NCBI RefSeq assembly: GCF_001467615.1
Contig: NZ_LNYA01000034.1
Coordinates: forward strand, 128,010 to 161,379
From: Legionella erythra
GTDB taxonomy: Bacteria; Pseudomonadota; Gammaproteobacteria; Legionellales; Legionellaceae
Length of the DNA stretch: 33,370 bases
Direction of reading: 5' to 3'
A program made the translations under genes and the position numbers. This document shows positions 1 to 8,341 of the stretch, piece by piece. The notes under the pieces were generated by a model that saw nothing but the letters and a program-made list of their open reading frames with translations, ran no database searches and was not told the origin of the DNA. Position 1 is the stretch's first letter. Each line of letters opens with the position of its first letter.

Positions 1-1874
1 GTTTTGTGGTCGATGCTGTTGTTGTTATTGTTGTTATTGGGATTGTTTAGGTTTTTGATGAGTTGTTTGATTGGGGGGATGATGTTATTGAGTTGATGGG
101 CGCTGTTATTGAGTCGATTGGCGCTGCTGTCCTCAACGAAGGTTAGAGATTCTGTGGGACGGGTGCAGGCAGTAAAGACTTGGTTAAATGGTGGGGCGAA
201 AGACTCATCGCCTTGCCCCGCTTTGGCACGGTGTGGTTCAGTTTTGGTGGTGATTGGGGTTATTATTTTGTTGGCTTTACCAAAGACGGGGTCGTCAAAG
301 AGGCGGTACAGGACGATGTGAGGGTATTCAAGCCCTTTGATTTCTTCCGGGGTGAAGACTAAGGGGGTACCGAATAGCTCTTTGGCTTTTTCTTTGAATT
401 GCGGGAGGGTGACGACGGCGAATTGGGTGGTTTGCGCTAATTGTTTAAGGTGAGGGTGTTTGTTTAATTCATTGGGCTCTATCCATTCAACGATGCCGGG
501 GTTATTTATTTGTTCATCGGATAGGATGATGCGTGAGTATTCGAGTTTATCGGCGAGTCCACCGGTGACTCGTTGCTTGAGGTCGAGGATGGCATTGGCG
601 ACTTTGACCACATGACCTGGGCATCGGTAAGTGACTGGGAGTTCGATGTGGTTAGCGCCTTCGCTCACCAGCAAGGGGCGTTGTGACACGGGGTCTATCA
701 GGCTTTGGTTGCTGTCCATGCAATAGGCGATTTGGCCGTTTTGTGCGGCACGGCGGAGGTTTTTAAGTTGGAGACCGGAGAGGTCTTGGGCTTCGTCGAC
801 GACAATGAGGTCATAGAGGTCTTGTTGTTTGAGGGTATGGAATTCGGGGTTAAAGCCGGTATTTTTTTCATCATCGTGGCTTTTTTTATAGTTGGCGTAG
901 GCCTCGATAAGCCATTGCCGCTCATGGTCATTTTTAAATTGGTCATGCCTTGCGCTGATGCCCTGGGGGTTTTCGGGGAGGAAGCCGCTTAAATAGCGAA
1001 AGGCCTGATAAATGGATTCGGTGTTTTTGAGAAAGTCCTGGAATTCCTTTGCTAAGATTTTTTTGGCGGCTTTAGCCTTGTTGTTATAGCTTCCGATGTA
1101 GTGATTGAGCCAGGTCATGAAGCTGGCTTTATCCTGCGCTTTTTTGTCCTTCAGTTCTTTCGCTTGCTGTTCAATGAATTGCTGATAAGTCAGGAACTGC
1201 ACCTGTTTTCCGGCTTCGGTTTGCGAGGCGGGTAATTGCTCCCACATGCGCTGCAAGGTTTGGGCTAAATTGGCGGATTGGGTGATGTAGAGCAGGGGTT
1301 TTTCCGGGGCGTAGATGAACTGTGTGACCGCCTGCTCAAGGATAGCGAGGGCCACACAGGACTTGCCTGAGCCGGCCGCGCCGCTGATGACGGCGGGGAG
1401 TTGGGTTTTTAGGGCTTTTTCCTGCGCATCGCTTAAGGTGATGAAAGTCTGGTTATAGAAGGTGACTTTCTGGTATTCAATGGTCTCTTCTTCCTCTTTG
1501 GACTTAGGATTAGCCCACAGAGGCGGCAGGGCGTCGGCCTTGACGAAGGCCAATTCCTCTTTTGCCAGGGCTTTAAGCACATTCTGTTCTAAAAACTGGC
1601 GTAAAACCTGAGGCTTTAAAAAGCGGCTTTTGTGGTAATCGTGGTTTAAGACCACGTCTAAAAGCAAGAGGCAGGATTTACCTTTGACCGTGACGGTGCT
1701 AAACAGCAAACGGTCGCTTTTGTTCACCCGCACACTGTACACGTTATGGCCAGCGAGCTTTTCCAAATCCGCTTCTTTATAATCGCCATTTAACAGCTTG
1801 CTGATGATACCCTGATATTGGTTTAAATCCTCACTGTTACCTAATACGTCTTGCCAATATAATACTTTTTGCAC
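1..1874 (-). CDS. Superfamily I (UvrD/Rep-like) helicase with RelE/ParE-like N-terminus, 3' end outside window
   Basis: The minus-strand frame is open for 624 codons, from a GTG at 1874 to the window edge, so the C-terminus is missing. Visible motifs are Walker A GAAGSGKS at about residues 165-172, Walker B VVDEAQD at about 358-364, PVTYRCP at about 413-419, GLEYPHIVL at about 517, and a motif VI-like ACTRPTESL at about 573. This is the order expected of a UvrD/Rep-type SF1 ATPase. Residues 1-90 lack helicase motifs. They contain HNVYSVRVN, DRLLFS and a hydrophobic strand ending DVVLNHDYHK, which resembles the core of RelE/ParE-type toxins; that part is an inference. The visible tail becomes Asn-rich (a run of six Asn). 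The start is uncertain because no good Shine-Dalgarno precedes the GTG and an in-frame TTG lies just upstream. It is divergent from the MFS gene at 2225. A role in defence, RNA decay or repair cannot be decided from sequence. Confidence 0.8.
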   Translation of the reverse strand, partial: MQKVLYWQDVLGNSEDLNQYQGIISKLLNGDYKEADLEKLAGHNVYSVRVNKSDRLLFSTVTVKGKSCLLLLDVVLNHDYHKSRFLKPQVLRQFLEQNVLKALAKEELAFVKADALPPLWANPKSKEEEETIEYQKVTFYNQTFITLSDAQEKALKTQLPAVISGAAGSGKSCVALAILEQAVTQFIYAPEKPLLYITQSANLAQTLQRMWEQLPASQTEAGKQVQFLTYQQFIEQQAKELKDKKAQDKASFMTWLNHYIGSYNNKAKAAKKILAKEFQDFLKNTESIYQAFRYLSGFLPENPQGISARHDQFKNDHERQWLIEAYANYKKSHDDEKNTGFNPEFHTLKQQDLYDLIVVDEAQDLSGLQLKNLRRAAQNGQIAYCMDSNQSLIDPVSQRPLLVSEGANHIELPVTYRCPGHVVKVANAILDLKQRVTGGLADKLEYSRIILSDEQINNPGIVEWIEPNELNKHPHLKQLAQTTQFAVVTLPQFKEKAKELFGTPLVFTPEEIKGLEYPHIVLYRLFDDPVFGKANKIITPITTKTEPHRAKAGQGDESFAPPFNQVFTACTRPTESLTFVEDSSANRLNNSAHQLNNIIPPIKQLIKNLNNPNNNNNNNSIDHK

Positions 1875-2224
1875 GAATTGATTCCAAATATTCAAAATGA
1901 GTGAATATTATTCAGTCATTGTTTAATGATCAAGCAAATAGCGGGGTATAAGGCAGGATTAGGATAAAACCGATAATTTTTGTATAAAAACTTTGCAAAT
2001 TGCATTCTGAATGTGATATTATGATTCCCTAATCAAATAAGAATAGGCATTTGCCTATCTGCTTCGTGTTTTCAGAAATGAACAGCTAACACTATAGCCA
2101 CCCTGGATGTGGCGTCAGATAAAAGCAACTCACTCATGGTTCATGATGAGTTATTCAAGTTTAAAAAATGAACCCGGATTCATTGGATCCTATCGGGTTT
2201 CTGACAAAAAAATGGTAATTAACT
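1875..2224. other. Intergenic region with promoter and structured leader
   Basis: About 350 bases between the divergent helicase and MFS genes. It holds the plus-strand promoter at 1993-2022. Two inverted repeats follow in what would be a leader of about 200 nt: arms at 2127-2132 and 2147-2152 (AACTCA/TGAGTT), and at 2171-2176 and 2194-2199 (AACCCG/CGGGTT). No convincing gene lies here. Confidence 0.5.
1993..2022 (+). promoter_or_regulatory. sigma70 promoter with extended -10, for the MFS gene at 2225
   Basis: TTGCAA at 1993-1998, an 18-bp spacer, then TATTAT at 2017-2022 preceded by TGa at 2014-2016, making an extended -10. Transcription would start near 2029-2031, leaving an unusually long leader before the start codon at 2225. 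Confidence 0.55.
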
Positions 2225-3430
2225 ATGGTAAGCAATCAGTTCTATCTATTCCGCAATCGTTCCTTCAGCCTGTTTACCGCCAGCTGCATGATGGCTATGT
2301 TTGGTAATGGCCTGACTTACATCATTATGGTGTGGACCTTGATGCATTTCAGTGCCTCGGTGGTGTCTACGGCCTTGTTGATGACTTGCTTTTGGCTGCC
2401 TAATGTCTTGCTTGGGCCGTTTTTTGGTGTGATAGCCGATCGCTACAACCGTAAATTCCTGTTGTTGCTGGCCAATGGTTTGCGCGCCGCCTGCCTGTTT
2501 GGCTTTGGTTTTCTGGCGCAAAATCACATGTCGGCTTTGTCTATTTATGTCTTAGCCGCGGTGATTGGCAGCCTGTTGGCTGTGTATATCCCGGTTGCCA
2601 TGACTTTTGTCAGGGAAATTGTTGATAAAAAGGATTTGCTTTATGGCAATGCGACGGTGGATATTGCCTATGAAATCGGAGCGGTTTTGGGCATGGGCGG
2701 TGCCGGTTTGATTCTGGCCATGACCTCATCGTCCGCCTGTTTTATTATTAATGGCGTCTGTTATTTGTTTGCCATGCTGCTCCTGTTTGGTATCCAATAC
2801 CGCCGCAATCAGGACGAAAAAGAGAATACAGATTCGTTATACACCCAATTCATAGAAGGTGGTCGTTATGTTGCGGCCAACACTCCCTTGCTGCTTATTT
2901 ATTTGGTGCAGGGGTTATTCTTTGTCTGCATGATGACGGCGCCGGTACTGCTCGCGCCTTATGCAAAAGAAATTTTGCACAGCAATGTCACCCAGTTTGG
3001 CTGGCTTGAAGCCATGTTTTCTTTAGGGATTATCATTGGCGGATGCATTAGCCCCTGGCTGGCAACGCGCTTTTCCATACCGAGAATTATTCTGCTGCAG
3101 GTTATCCTGGGTATTGCCTCGTTTTATTTATTCAGCCATACGCAGAATACCCATATGGCTATTTTTTACCATTTTCTGATCGGTTATTCTTTTTCAGCCT
3201 GGGCTTTGTTAACGACGCTAGCACAGGAAATGACGGCCCTGGAATTTCAGGGCAGGGTCCAGTCTCTGTTTAACAGTGTTTCAGGCGTGGTGATTATTCT
3301 GTTTTACTACCTGCTGGCGCAATGGAAAAGCATTCCGGTTAACCAACTGTACTTTGGCGAGATGGGGTTGTTGTTGGCTGCGGGGGGCTTTCTGCTGTTG
3401 ATGACCTTGAGTCAGCGCCGCCGTGATTAA
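2225..3430 (+). CDS. MFS transporter (MFS_3/EntS-like exporter)
   Basis: A 401-residue polytopic membrane protein with the hydrophobic pattern of 12 transmembrane segments. The MFS motif A between TM2 and TM3 is visible as GVIADRYNRK at about residues 61-70. Short N- and C-termini and a central hydrophilic loop (about 190-205, RRNQDEKENTD) fit the two six-helix halves of the family. The type resembles the EntS/MFS_3 proton-driven exporters of siderophores and drugs, but the substrate cannot be read from sequence. The ATG at 2225 is preceded only by a weak purine stretch. A shorter frame at 2107-2307 overlaps the start and is not believed. It stands alone, downstream of the extended -10 promoter and before the repeat element at 3487. 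Confidence 0.82.
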   Translation: MVSNQFYLFRNRSFSLFTASCMMAMFGNGLTYIIMVWTLMHFSASVVSTALLMTCFWLPNVLLGPFFGVIADRYNRKFLLLLANGLRAACLFGFGFLAQNHMSALSIYVLAAVIGSLLAVYIPVAMTFVREIVDKKDLLYGNATVDIAYEIGAVLGMGGAGLILAMTSSSACFIINGVCYLFAMLLLFGIQYRRNQDEKENTDSLYTQFIEGGRYVAANTPLLLIYLVQGLFFVCMMTAPVLLAPYAKEILHSNVTQFGWLEAMFSLGIIIGGCISPWLATRFSIPRIILLQVILGIASFYLFSHTQNTHMAIFYHFLIGYSFSAWALLTTLAQEMTALEFQGRVQSLFNSVSGVVIILFYYLLAQWKSIPVNQLYFGEMGLLLAAGGFLLLMTLSQRRRD

Positions 3431-3486
3431 GGAACGAGAGCGGGTAGCTTCTGGGTGATTTTAAATAGATGGGATGCACCCTGGAT

Positions 3487-3693
3487 GCCGCGGACAAGCC
3501 GCGGCACGTCGTGAAGCAGCGAATGGTATTCTTTGTCCTGCGTGCCGCATATGCTCTTTTCCCTATCCCTACGTACCGCGCATATGCTCTTTTCCTTATC
3601 CCTACGTACCGCGCATATGCTCTTTTCCTTATCCCTATGTACCGCGCATATGCTCTCTTTTCCTTATCCCTACGTACCGCGGCTTGTCCGCGG
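3487..3693. repeat. REP-like element: four 33-bp tandem units between inverted palindromes
   Basis: The left boundary CCGCGGACAAGCCGCGG (3488-3504) and the right boundary CCGCGGCTTGTCCGCGG (3677-3693) are exact reverse complements, and each can also fold on itself through CCGCGG arms. Between them a 33-bp unit recurs. Its CATATG core starts at 3548, 3581, 3614 and 3647, and each unit continues as CTCTTTTCC(T/C)TATCCCTA. The last copy carries a 2-bp insertion. Because 33 is a multiple of three, apparent ORFs with 11-residue repeats arise on both strands; these are not believed to be genes. It separates the MFS gene from the end of mutY and may act as a bidirectional terminator or be a dispersed genomic repeat. 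Confidence 0.8.
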
Positions 3694-3720
3694 TATCCAC
3701 AGCAGAGCAAGATGCGGGGC

Positions 3721-4803
3721 TTAAGATTCCACGCAATGAGTAAGGCGTTCAAGATAGCGATTGATGATATCGCGTATCGGTTTTGCCAGAGCCAGTGCAG
3801 TGGCGTCCACGGCGTCAAACCATTGGCCGCCTGGTTTTTTAAGCGCTTTGTTTGTCACCGCCTGGGTATGAACAAGATGCGCCTCCATGTGTAAATGAAA
3901 ATGACTGAACGTGTGCTTGATGAACGTTAATTTCTCGGTTTTAAGGACATCAAAACCATAGTGGTCATGGAGAAAGGGCTGCACAGGGCTCTCTATATCC
4001 AAACTGGGCAGGCACCACAGGCTGCTCCACAAACCGGACGGCGGATTTTTTTCAAGATAAATCTCATGATTATCACGGCAAAGCAATAAGAATTGCCGAT
4101 GCCTAACGGGCAGGATTTTTTTCTGATTTTTAAACGGGTATTCACTAACCCTCTCATGAGTAAAAGCAAGACAGGTTGTCTGCACCGGACAACGGTGGCA
4201 CGCCGGGTTTTTACTGGTGCAGCAAGTCGCGCCCAAATCCATAATCGCCTGCGTGTAATCGGCACACCGGTACTTTGGCATGCAGTCACCGGCCAATTGC
4301 CAGAGTTTATTTTTGACATCGGCTTTTTCCAGCCTGCCGCCTATCATAAAGTAACGGCTCAATACCCGTTTGACATTACCGTCCAGGATGGCCGTGGGGT
4401 GGTTAAAGGCCTGGGAGGCAATGGCTGCTGCCGTCGATGGACCAATACCAGGCAGTTGGGTCAAGGCGGTGAGATCGTCCGGAAACGCGCCGCCATATTG
4501 GCTGGCAACAATTTGAGCGGTCCGATGCAGGTTGCGCGCCCGACTGTAATACCCAAGGCCTGACCAATGCGCCATCACCCGGTCTTCGCTGGCAGCAGCC
4601 AATTCGTAAACGGTGGGGAAGCTTTGCATAAAACGCTCAAAATAGGGGATAACGGTTTGTACCTGCGTTTGCTGCAACATAATTTCCGAAACCCAGACAC
4701 GGTAGGCGCTGCGCGGATGCTGCCAGGGCAAATCCTTGCGGCCATGTTGGTCATACCAGGCTAGGAGCGGCAGGCTGAATTGGTCAATCAGGGACTTATG
4801 CAT
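3721..4803 (-). CDS. mutY: A/G-specific adenine DNA glycosylase MutY
   Basis: 360 residues, close to the usual 350. MutY removes adenine mispaired with 8-oxoguanine, starting base excision repair. Visible features are the catalytic Glu40 in SEIMLQQTQV, the helix-hairpin-helix LPGIGPSTAAAI (about 117-128), the catalytic Asp141 in ILDGNVKRVL, and the [4Fe-4S] cluster ligands Cys195-x6-Cys202-x2-Cys205-x5-Cys211. The C-terminal part (about 225-355) is the Nudix-like 8-oxoG recognition domain. The gene follows asmA with one base between the asmA stop and the mutY ATG at 4803, so the two are almost certainly co-transcribed and probably coupled. The 3' end lies right beside the repeat element at 3487-3693. 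Confidence 0.96.
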   Translation of the reverse strand: MHKSLIDQFSLPLLAWYDQHGRKDLPWQHPRSAYRVWVSEIMLQQTQVQTVIPYFERFMQSFPTVYELAAASEDRVMAHWSGLGYYSRARNLHRTAQIVASQYGGAFPDDLTALTQLPGIGPSTAAAIASQAFNHPTAILDGNVKRVLSRYFMIGGRLEKADVKNKLWQLAGDCMPKYRCADYTQAIMDLGATCCTSKNPACHRCPVQTTCLAFTHERVSEYPFKNQKKILPVRHRQFLLLCRDNHEIYLEKNPPSGLWSSLWCLPSLDIESPVQPFLHDHYGFDVLKTEKLTFIKHTFSHFHLHMEAHLVHTQAVTNKALKKPGGQWFDAVDATALALAKPIRDIINRYLERLTHCVES

Positions 4804-4804
4804 G

Positions 4805-6334
4805 TCAGTGAAAGATAGCTTTTAATTGATGGTGAACCGCTTTAATCGGCATCGCCAGGGTTTCTGTTATGAGGGTCTGCGTCAACAAGGGATTAATTTT
4901 TTCCATATCCGGTACGATCAAGGGTTCAATGATGGTCCCCTTCACCAACAGAGGAATGGCGCCTCCCAGCAATTGCTGGATTTTATCGGCTTTGTCGTTT
5001 TTAAAGAGCACGTGAGCCAGGAGATTGCCGGACAGGGAATAATCAAGCAGGTTCATTTGACCGCCACCCTTCAATTGCAAACGGTTGGTCTGCAGAACAA
5101 ATAAATGGCTATTTAACAAACCGTTGTCAATGCGGTATTGCGACGCCATGAGTTTAAAATCGGTGTTGCCCTTAAAGAAAGCCGGGTTAGTCAAGGTATC
5201 CTCGGGTTTAATCGGCTGGGTTACATTCGCTTTATTGATAAAAAGCGTACTAATTCGGGAGTTTGCCGCCTGAATCATCTGATTGACATTAAGCGCCATC
5301 AAGGCTCCATCCTTGACCGTGATATTGCCTTTGCCTTTAACGGACTGAGGCCAGGTGAAATTCTTAAGATCAATTTGGGTATGCAGGGAAAAATCAAGAC
5401 GGCCTTTCAGCAGTTTTTTGGCAAACAGATCATGAATCAGTTTGTTGCTGTCCAGATCGGTTGCCGTCTGATTGACGTGGAGCTCTGCCTGTTGCGGATC
5501 ATAGTGCAAATCCCCCACTGATTCGCCGCGATAAAGGCTCAAGGTGAGGGGATTTAAATCCAGCACCCCTTCTTTATAGGAGGTATTTGCCTGCATGCGG
5601 TCGATTTTAAATTGGTGAATACCTAAATCCAGCAGCGTCAATTGACCAAACACCGGCCAGGATTTAAGCGCTGCGTCCGAAAACCACTGCGGCCCAATCC
5701 GGGTGTTTCCTTTAAATACCAGTTGCGTATGTGCATACGGTTGACCCTGCTTGCTCAAGGCGATTTTACCTTTTAACTGGAAGGGAAAAAGTTGCTGGCT
5801 CAGGTTAAATTGTTCCGCGCCGATTTGTAAACCGGAGATGATCATTTGAGTCTGGTCGCCTGTTAAGACCAGTTTACCGTGGCTAAGCATTAAGTTTTTT
5901 ATGGCGAATTGATTTGCCAGGGAATCAACCGCACGGGGTGGTTTTATCCCGGTCGTAAGTGGGGTGCTGCCTCGGCGTTGGTTAATCTGCATGGTAAAGC
6001 CATCGACGTTCAATTCGCTAAAAACAAGATTGCCCCGTAATAATTGCGTCAGCTTAAGGTTAAGCAGGAGGTTATCGATGGTAATGGCCAAGGGCTTGGG
6101 GTTAGCGGCATCGCCAATCTCGACCTGTGTTATCTTGATTCGCGGGCGGGGGAACACATGCCAGCTCACGTCCCCTTTAATCTGGCCGGACTCATTTGTC
6201 AGCTGTTGCAGTTCGGCATTAACATAAGCCTTGATGGTGTCTGGTTTCAGCGAGTTGACTATTCCCCACATGATGATACAAGCCAGCAGCAGTGGAATCA
6301 AAAGAGCAAGCACCAGTTTTTTAAGGGTGGTCAT
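4805..6334 (-). CDS. asmA: AsmA family protein
   Basis: 509 residues beginning with a short cytoplasmic MTTLKK and one hydrophobic anchor (about residues 7-27, LVLALLIPLLLACIIMWGIV). A long region rich in beta strands follows, as in AsmA. AsmA-like proteins are inner-membrane-anchored periplasmic proteins related to the chorein-type lipid-transfer family (TamB, YhdP) and are linked to outer-membrane assembly and phospholipid traffic. The order of N-terminal AsmA region, middle repeats and C-terminal AsmA_2-like region (NLLDYSLSGN near 430) fits a full-length member; E. coli AsmA is about 617 residues, so this one is somewhat short. It is the first gene of an asmA-mutY operon with a good sigma70 promoter at 6361-6388. 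The ATG at 6334 sits at the head of the signal anchor. Confidence 0.88.
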   Translation of the reverse strand: MTTLKKLVLALLIPLLLACIIMWGIVNSLKPDTIKAYVNAELQQLTNESGQIKGDVSWHVFPRPRIKITQVEIGDAANPKPLAITIDNLLLNLKLTQLLRGNLVFSELNVDGFTMQINQRRGSTPLTTGIKPPRAVDSLANQFAIKNLMLSHGKLVLTGDQTQMIISGLQIGAEQFNLSQQLFPFQLKGKIALSKQGQPYAHTQLVFKGNTRIGPQWFSDAALKSWPVFGQLTLLDLGIHQFKIDRMQANTSYKEGVLDLNPLTLSLYRGESVGDLHYDPQQAELHVNQTATDLDSNKLIHDLFAKKLLKGRLDFSLHTQIDLKNFTWPQSVKGKGNITVKDGALMALNVNQMIQAANSRISTLFINKANVTQPIKPEDTLTNPAFFKGNTDFKLMASQYRIDNGLLNSHLFVLQTNRLQLKGGGQMNLLDYSLSGNLLAHVLFKNDKADKIQQLLGGAIPLLVKGTIIEPLIVPDMEKINPLLTQTLITETLAMPIKAVHHQLKAIFH

Positions 6335-6360
6335 GATTTAACAACAGAATAAAAGCCGCA

Positions 6361-6388
6361 AGCATATACAATACGCTATGGCTGTCAA
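6361..6388 (-). promoter_or_regulatory. sigma70 promoter of asmA-mutY
   Basis: Reading the minus strand, a perfect TTGACA (6388-6383) is followed by a 16-bp spacer and TATGCT (6366-6361). The start of transcription would fall about 20 bases before the asmA ATG. This is the best -35 box in the window. Confidence 0.65.
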
Positions 6389-6605
6389 GTGAACCAAAAT
6401 TTTATGTACGGTCAGGGCAGCTTCCAAGGCGCATCCTTTGCTTTTTCAGGAGGGGGGGATGGGTGGGCAGTTAAAAAAAATCTATTGCAATTTAATTTCT
6501 ATAGAGGTAACCTGATAGTCTTCCCTATAAGAAAAGGGGAGACAAGGCGTTTTGATTTTGCTTTAGTTTTACTCAGGATGAGTCAATTAAAACAAGGAGA
6601 GCGTC

Positions 6606-7259
6606 ATGCAACCAAGTCAATGGGAAATAATTGTTCTCAAACCCACCAAGGTTTTTTTATCTTTCCTGGCCGCTCAAATAAACGACATCGATTTACCCGA
6701 TTTACGTTTACTGCAAACAGACAATACGGCTTATGTTATAGCAAAACAAACAAATGATGAAGAGACTTTAAACGAAATTGAACGTCATTTTCCTACAATG
6801 TTCAGACACGAAATCTGCCGTTGGTTGGGAAAAGATGCACGTAACGACATCGAAGGAAGTTTCCTGGATTTTCTCTGCTGCTTTAAGTTTGAACTGCATT
6901 CCCATATTGTGTTGATGGAAAATTCAGTCGCCGAAGGCCGCCAACTCCTCCGCGTCAGACCCCGCTCGGTGTTATTAAAATGGATGAAAACCACGGTTGA
7001 GGATGATCATGAGTTATCCAATGTGCTTGAACGGGTCAATATTTCCCATCTGGCAGAAAATGCGACGGTGGTGATTAAAAACTTCGATCGCTTAGCCGAC
7101 ATTAAACCCTTCTTAAAAGAGAATTACCGCCCCATTTTCGAAGCCGAGATGCTGCGCATGTGCGACCGGGAAGAACAGTGGCCTGAGATTGATTCCTACC
7201 AGGCATTCAGCCGCTATTTTACGGTCGATATCCACACTCAATTGATTCACTTGCAATAA
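6606..7259 (+). CDS. Conserved hypothetical, soluble 217-residue protein
   Basis: 217 residues, not recognised. The ATG at 6606 has a good Shine-Dalgarno (AAGGAG, 6 bases upstream). There is no signal peptide or membrane segment, so it should be cytoplasmic. The N-terminal third (WEIIVLKPTKVFLSFLAAQI) reads as alternating strand and helix. Mid-protein there is a Cys pair in FLCCFKFELH (about 95-104). The C-terminal half is charged and helical (FLKENYRPIFEAEMLRMCDREEQW). It is followed after 11 bases by a membrane-anchored coiled-coil protein with its own AAGGAG, so the two form an operon and may be partners. There is no sign of decay, and codon use resembles the neighbouring housekeeping genes. 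Confidence 0.75.
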   Translation: MQPSQWEIIVLKPTKVFLSFLAAQINDIDLPDLRLLQTDNTAYVIAKQTNDEETLNEIERHFPTMFRHEICRWLGKDARNDIEGSFLDFLCCFKFELHSHIVLMENSVAEGRQLLRVRPRSVLLKWMKTTVEDDHELSNVLERVNISHLAENATVVIKNFDRLADIKPFLKENYRPIFEAEMLRMCDREEQWPEIDSYQAFSRYFTVDIHTQLIHLQ

Positions 7260-7270
7260 GGAGCGTGAGC

Positions 7271-8149
7271 ATGGAACCAGTCACTATTGCTATTATCTGC
7301 GCGGCAGTATTTGGAGTAGTCGGGATTCTGGCCGCTTTTATTCGACAATTATTAGTCAGCCGGGATAAAAACTTAAATGACGAGGCGCAGTTGCGTGCCC
7401 TGGCTCAGGAGGCGGAAGAATTAAACAAACTTCGCCAGCAAATGGCCAGCAACAAGCGGTTTGATTCCCATTATCAGGCCTTGGGATCCAATAAGGAAGC
7501 CATTCAGTACCTTGATCAAAAGATTGAAGAGATTCTTAAAAAGAAAGAAGCGTTGATCCACCGCTACGGTGAAGTCGCGATTAAAGAGTCCGAGACCATC
7601 ATTTGCGGCGAACAAGCACCTGGACGCAAGGAAGCCTGCGATAAGCTAAAACGTGAAATCGATAAGGAAATCGAGTTTTATGACCATGAGCTCGCTCTGC
7701 TGCAAAAACGCCGTGCGGCGCTTTGGGATAGCCATGCCGAACTGCAGGATTACCTGCTTGATCAGGAAGGGCGGCGCAATCGCCACCTCGATACCATTTA
7801 TCAGCGCCACACAGGATTATTGGAAAAAATTTACCTGCGCCATAATTACAATAGCGAGCATGTCGCCCGGGACAGTTTGAAATCAACCACTTCGACATTT
7901 AAAGCGGCGCTCAAGTTGCCGTTTGAATTCCTGCTGGGTTTTTTCAGAATATCCAATGGCATTGATCCGGAACAGGCTAAAAAAGAAACCCAACGACGTG
8001 AAGACGTTGCCGATGCGGAAACCGATATTAATGAAACCGATGAGAATGCCAAAGATGAAACCAGCGATAATTCAGCCGATGACGACACGTCGGATGAAAA
8101 ACCGACTCTTGGCAAAAGCACCAAGAAAGTGGAATTCGCTGTGAATTGA
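7271..8149 (+). CDS. Membrane-anchored coiled-coil protein with acidic tail, hypothetical
   Basis: 292 residues from the ATG at 7271. This start is preferred over the GTG at 7265 because AAGGAG (7258-7263) is 7 bases from the ATG but only 1 base from the GTG. Residues 4-25 (VTIAIICAAVFGVVGILAAFI) form one transmembrane anchor. About 35-180 is a strongly charged heptad-type helix region (LRALAQEAEELNKL, EEILKKKEALI, LKREIDKEIEFYDHEL) expected to be coiled coil. A short hydrophobic stretch follows near 220 (LPFEFLLGFF). The last 55 residues are highly acidic (DAETDINETDENAKDETSDN) and end with KSTKKVEFAVN. No enzymatic motif is seen. The build suggests a scaffold or tether, perhaps for the product of the gene just upstream, but that is inference. 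Confidence 0.75.
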   Translation: MEPVTIAIICAAVFGVVGILAAFIRQLLVSRDKNLNDEAQLRALAQEAEELNKLRQQMASNKRFDSHYQALGSNKEAIQYLDQKIEEILKKKEALIHRYGEVAIKESETIICGEQAPGRKEACDKLKREIDKEIEFYDHELALLQKRRAALWDSHAELQDYLLDQEGRRNRHLDTIYQRHTGLLEKIYLRHNYNSEHVARDSLKSTTSTFKAALKLPFEFLLGFFRISNGIDPEQAKKETQRREDVADAETDINETDENAKDETSDNSADDDTSDEKPTLGKSTKKVEFAVN

Positions 8150-8341
8150 TCGACATGCTTATCGCCCTCTCCCCAGGAGAGGGGGCCAATCGAAATGATA
8201 CCCCCCTTATAACTTCTCCGCCTTTCCGGTGAGGGGGTGTCTATCAAAATATCACCTTCTCTCCAAATAGTTACGTTTTTTAATGGTCAAATGCATTAAA
8301 ATAGTGCATAATTCAACCAATGATATCAGAGGATGATCCAA
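8150..8341. repeat. Intergenic hairpins, possible terminator/repeat
   Basis: After the stop at 8149 there is a perfect 8-bp stem CCCTCTCC/GGAGAGGG (8165-8172 and 8176-8183, loop of 3). A second stem with one wobble pair, GATACCCCC/GGGGGTGTC, spans 8197-8205 and 8233-8241. No T-run follows either one. Such CCCTCTCC-type intergenic hairpins are often dispersed repeats; here they also separate two operons. A promoter for the next operon lies at 8284-8312. Confidence 0.45.
8284..8312 (+). promoter_or_regulatory. Probable sigma70 promoter for the 8342-9737 operon
   Basis: TGGTCA (8284-8289, 4 of 6 matches), a 17-bp spacer, then CATAAT (8307-8312, 5 of 6). The predicted transcript start is about 20 bases before the GTG at 8342. 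Confidence 0.45.

Noticed and set aside
2107-2307. 66-codon frame upstream of and overlapping the MFS start
   Set aside because: It overlaps the exporter by 83 bases in another frame, has no ribosome site, and its translation shows no protein-like pattern.
3541-3680. CRISPR array
   Set aside because: The 33-bp units are directly adjacent with no unique spacers, and no cas gene is present.
3469-3894. Overlapping ORFs with 11-residue repeats on both strands
   Set aside because: They arise because the repeat unit is 33 bp, a multiple of three; the same reading openness appears in several frames.
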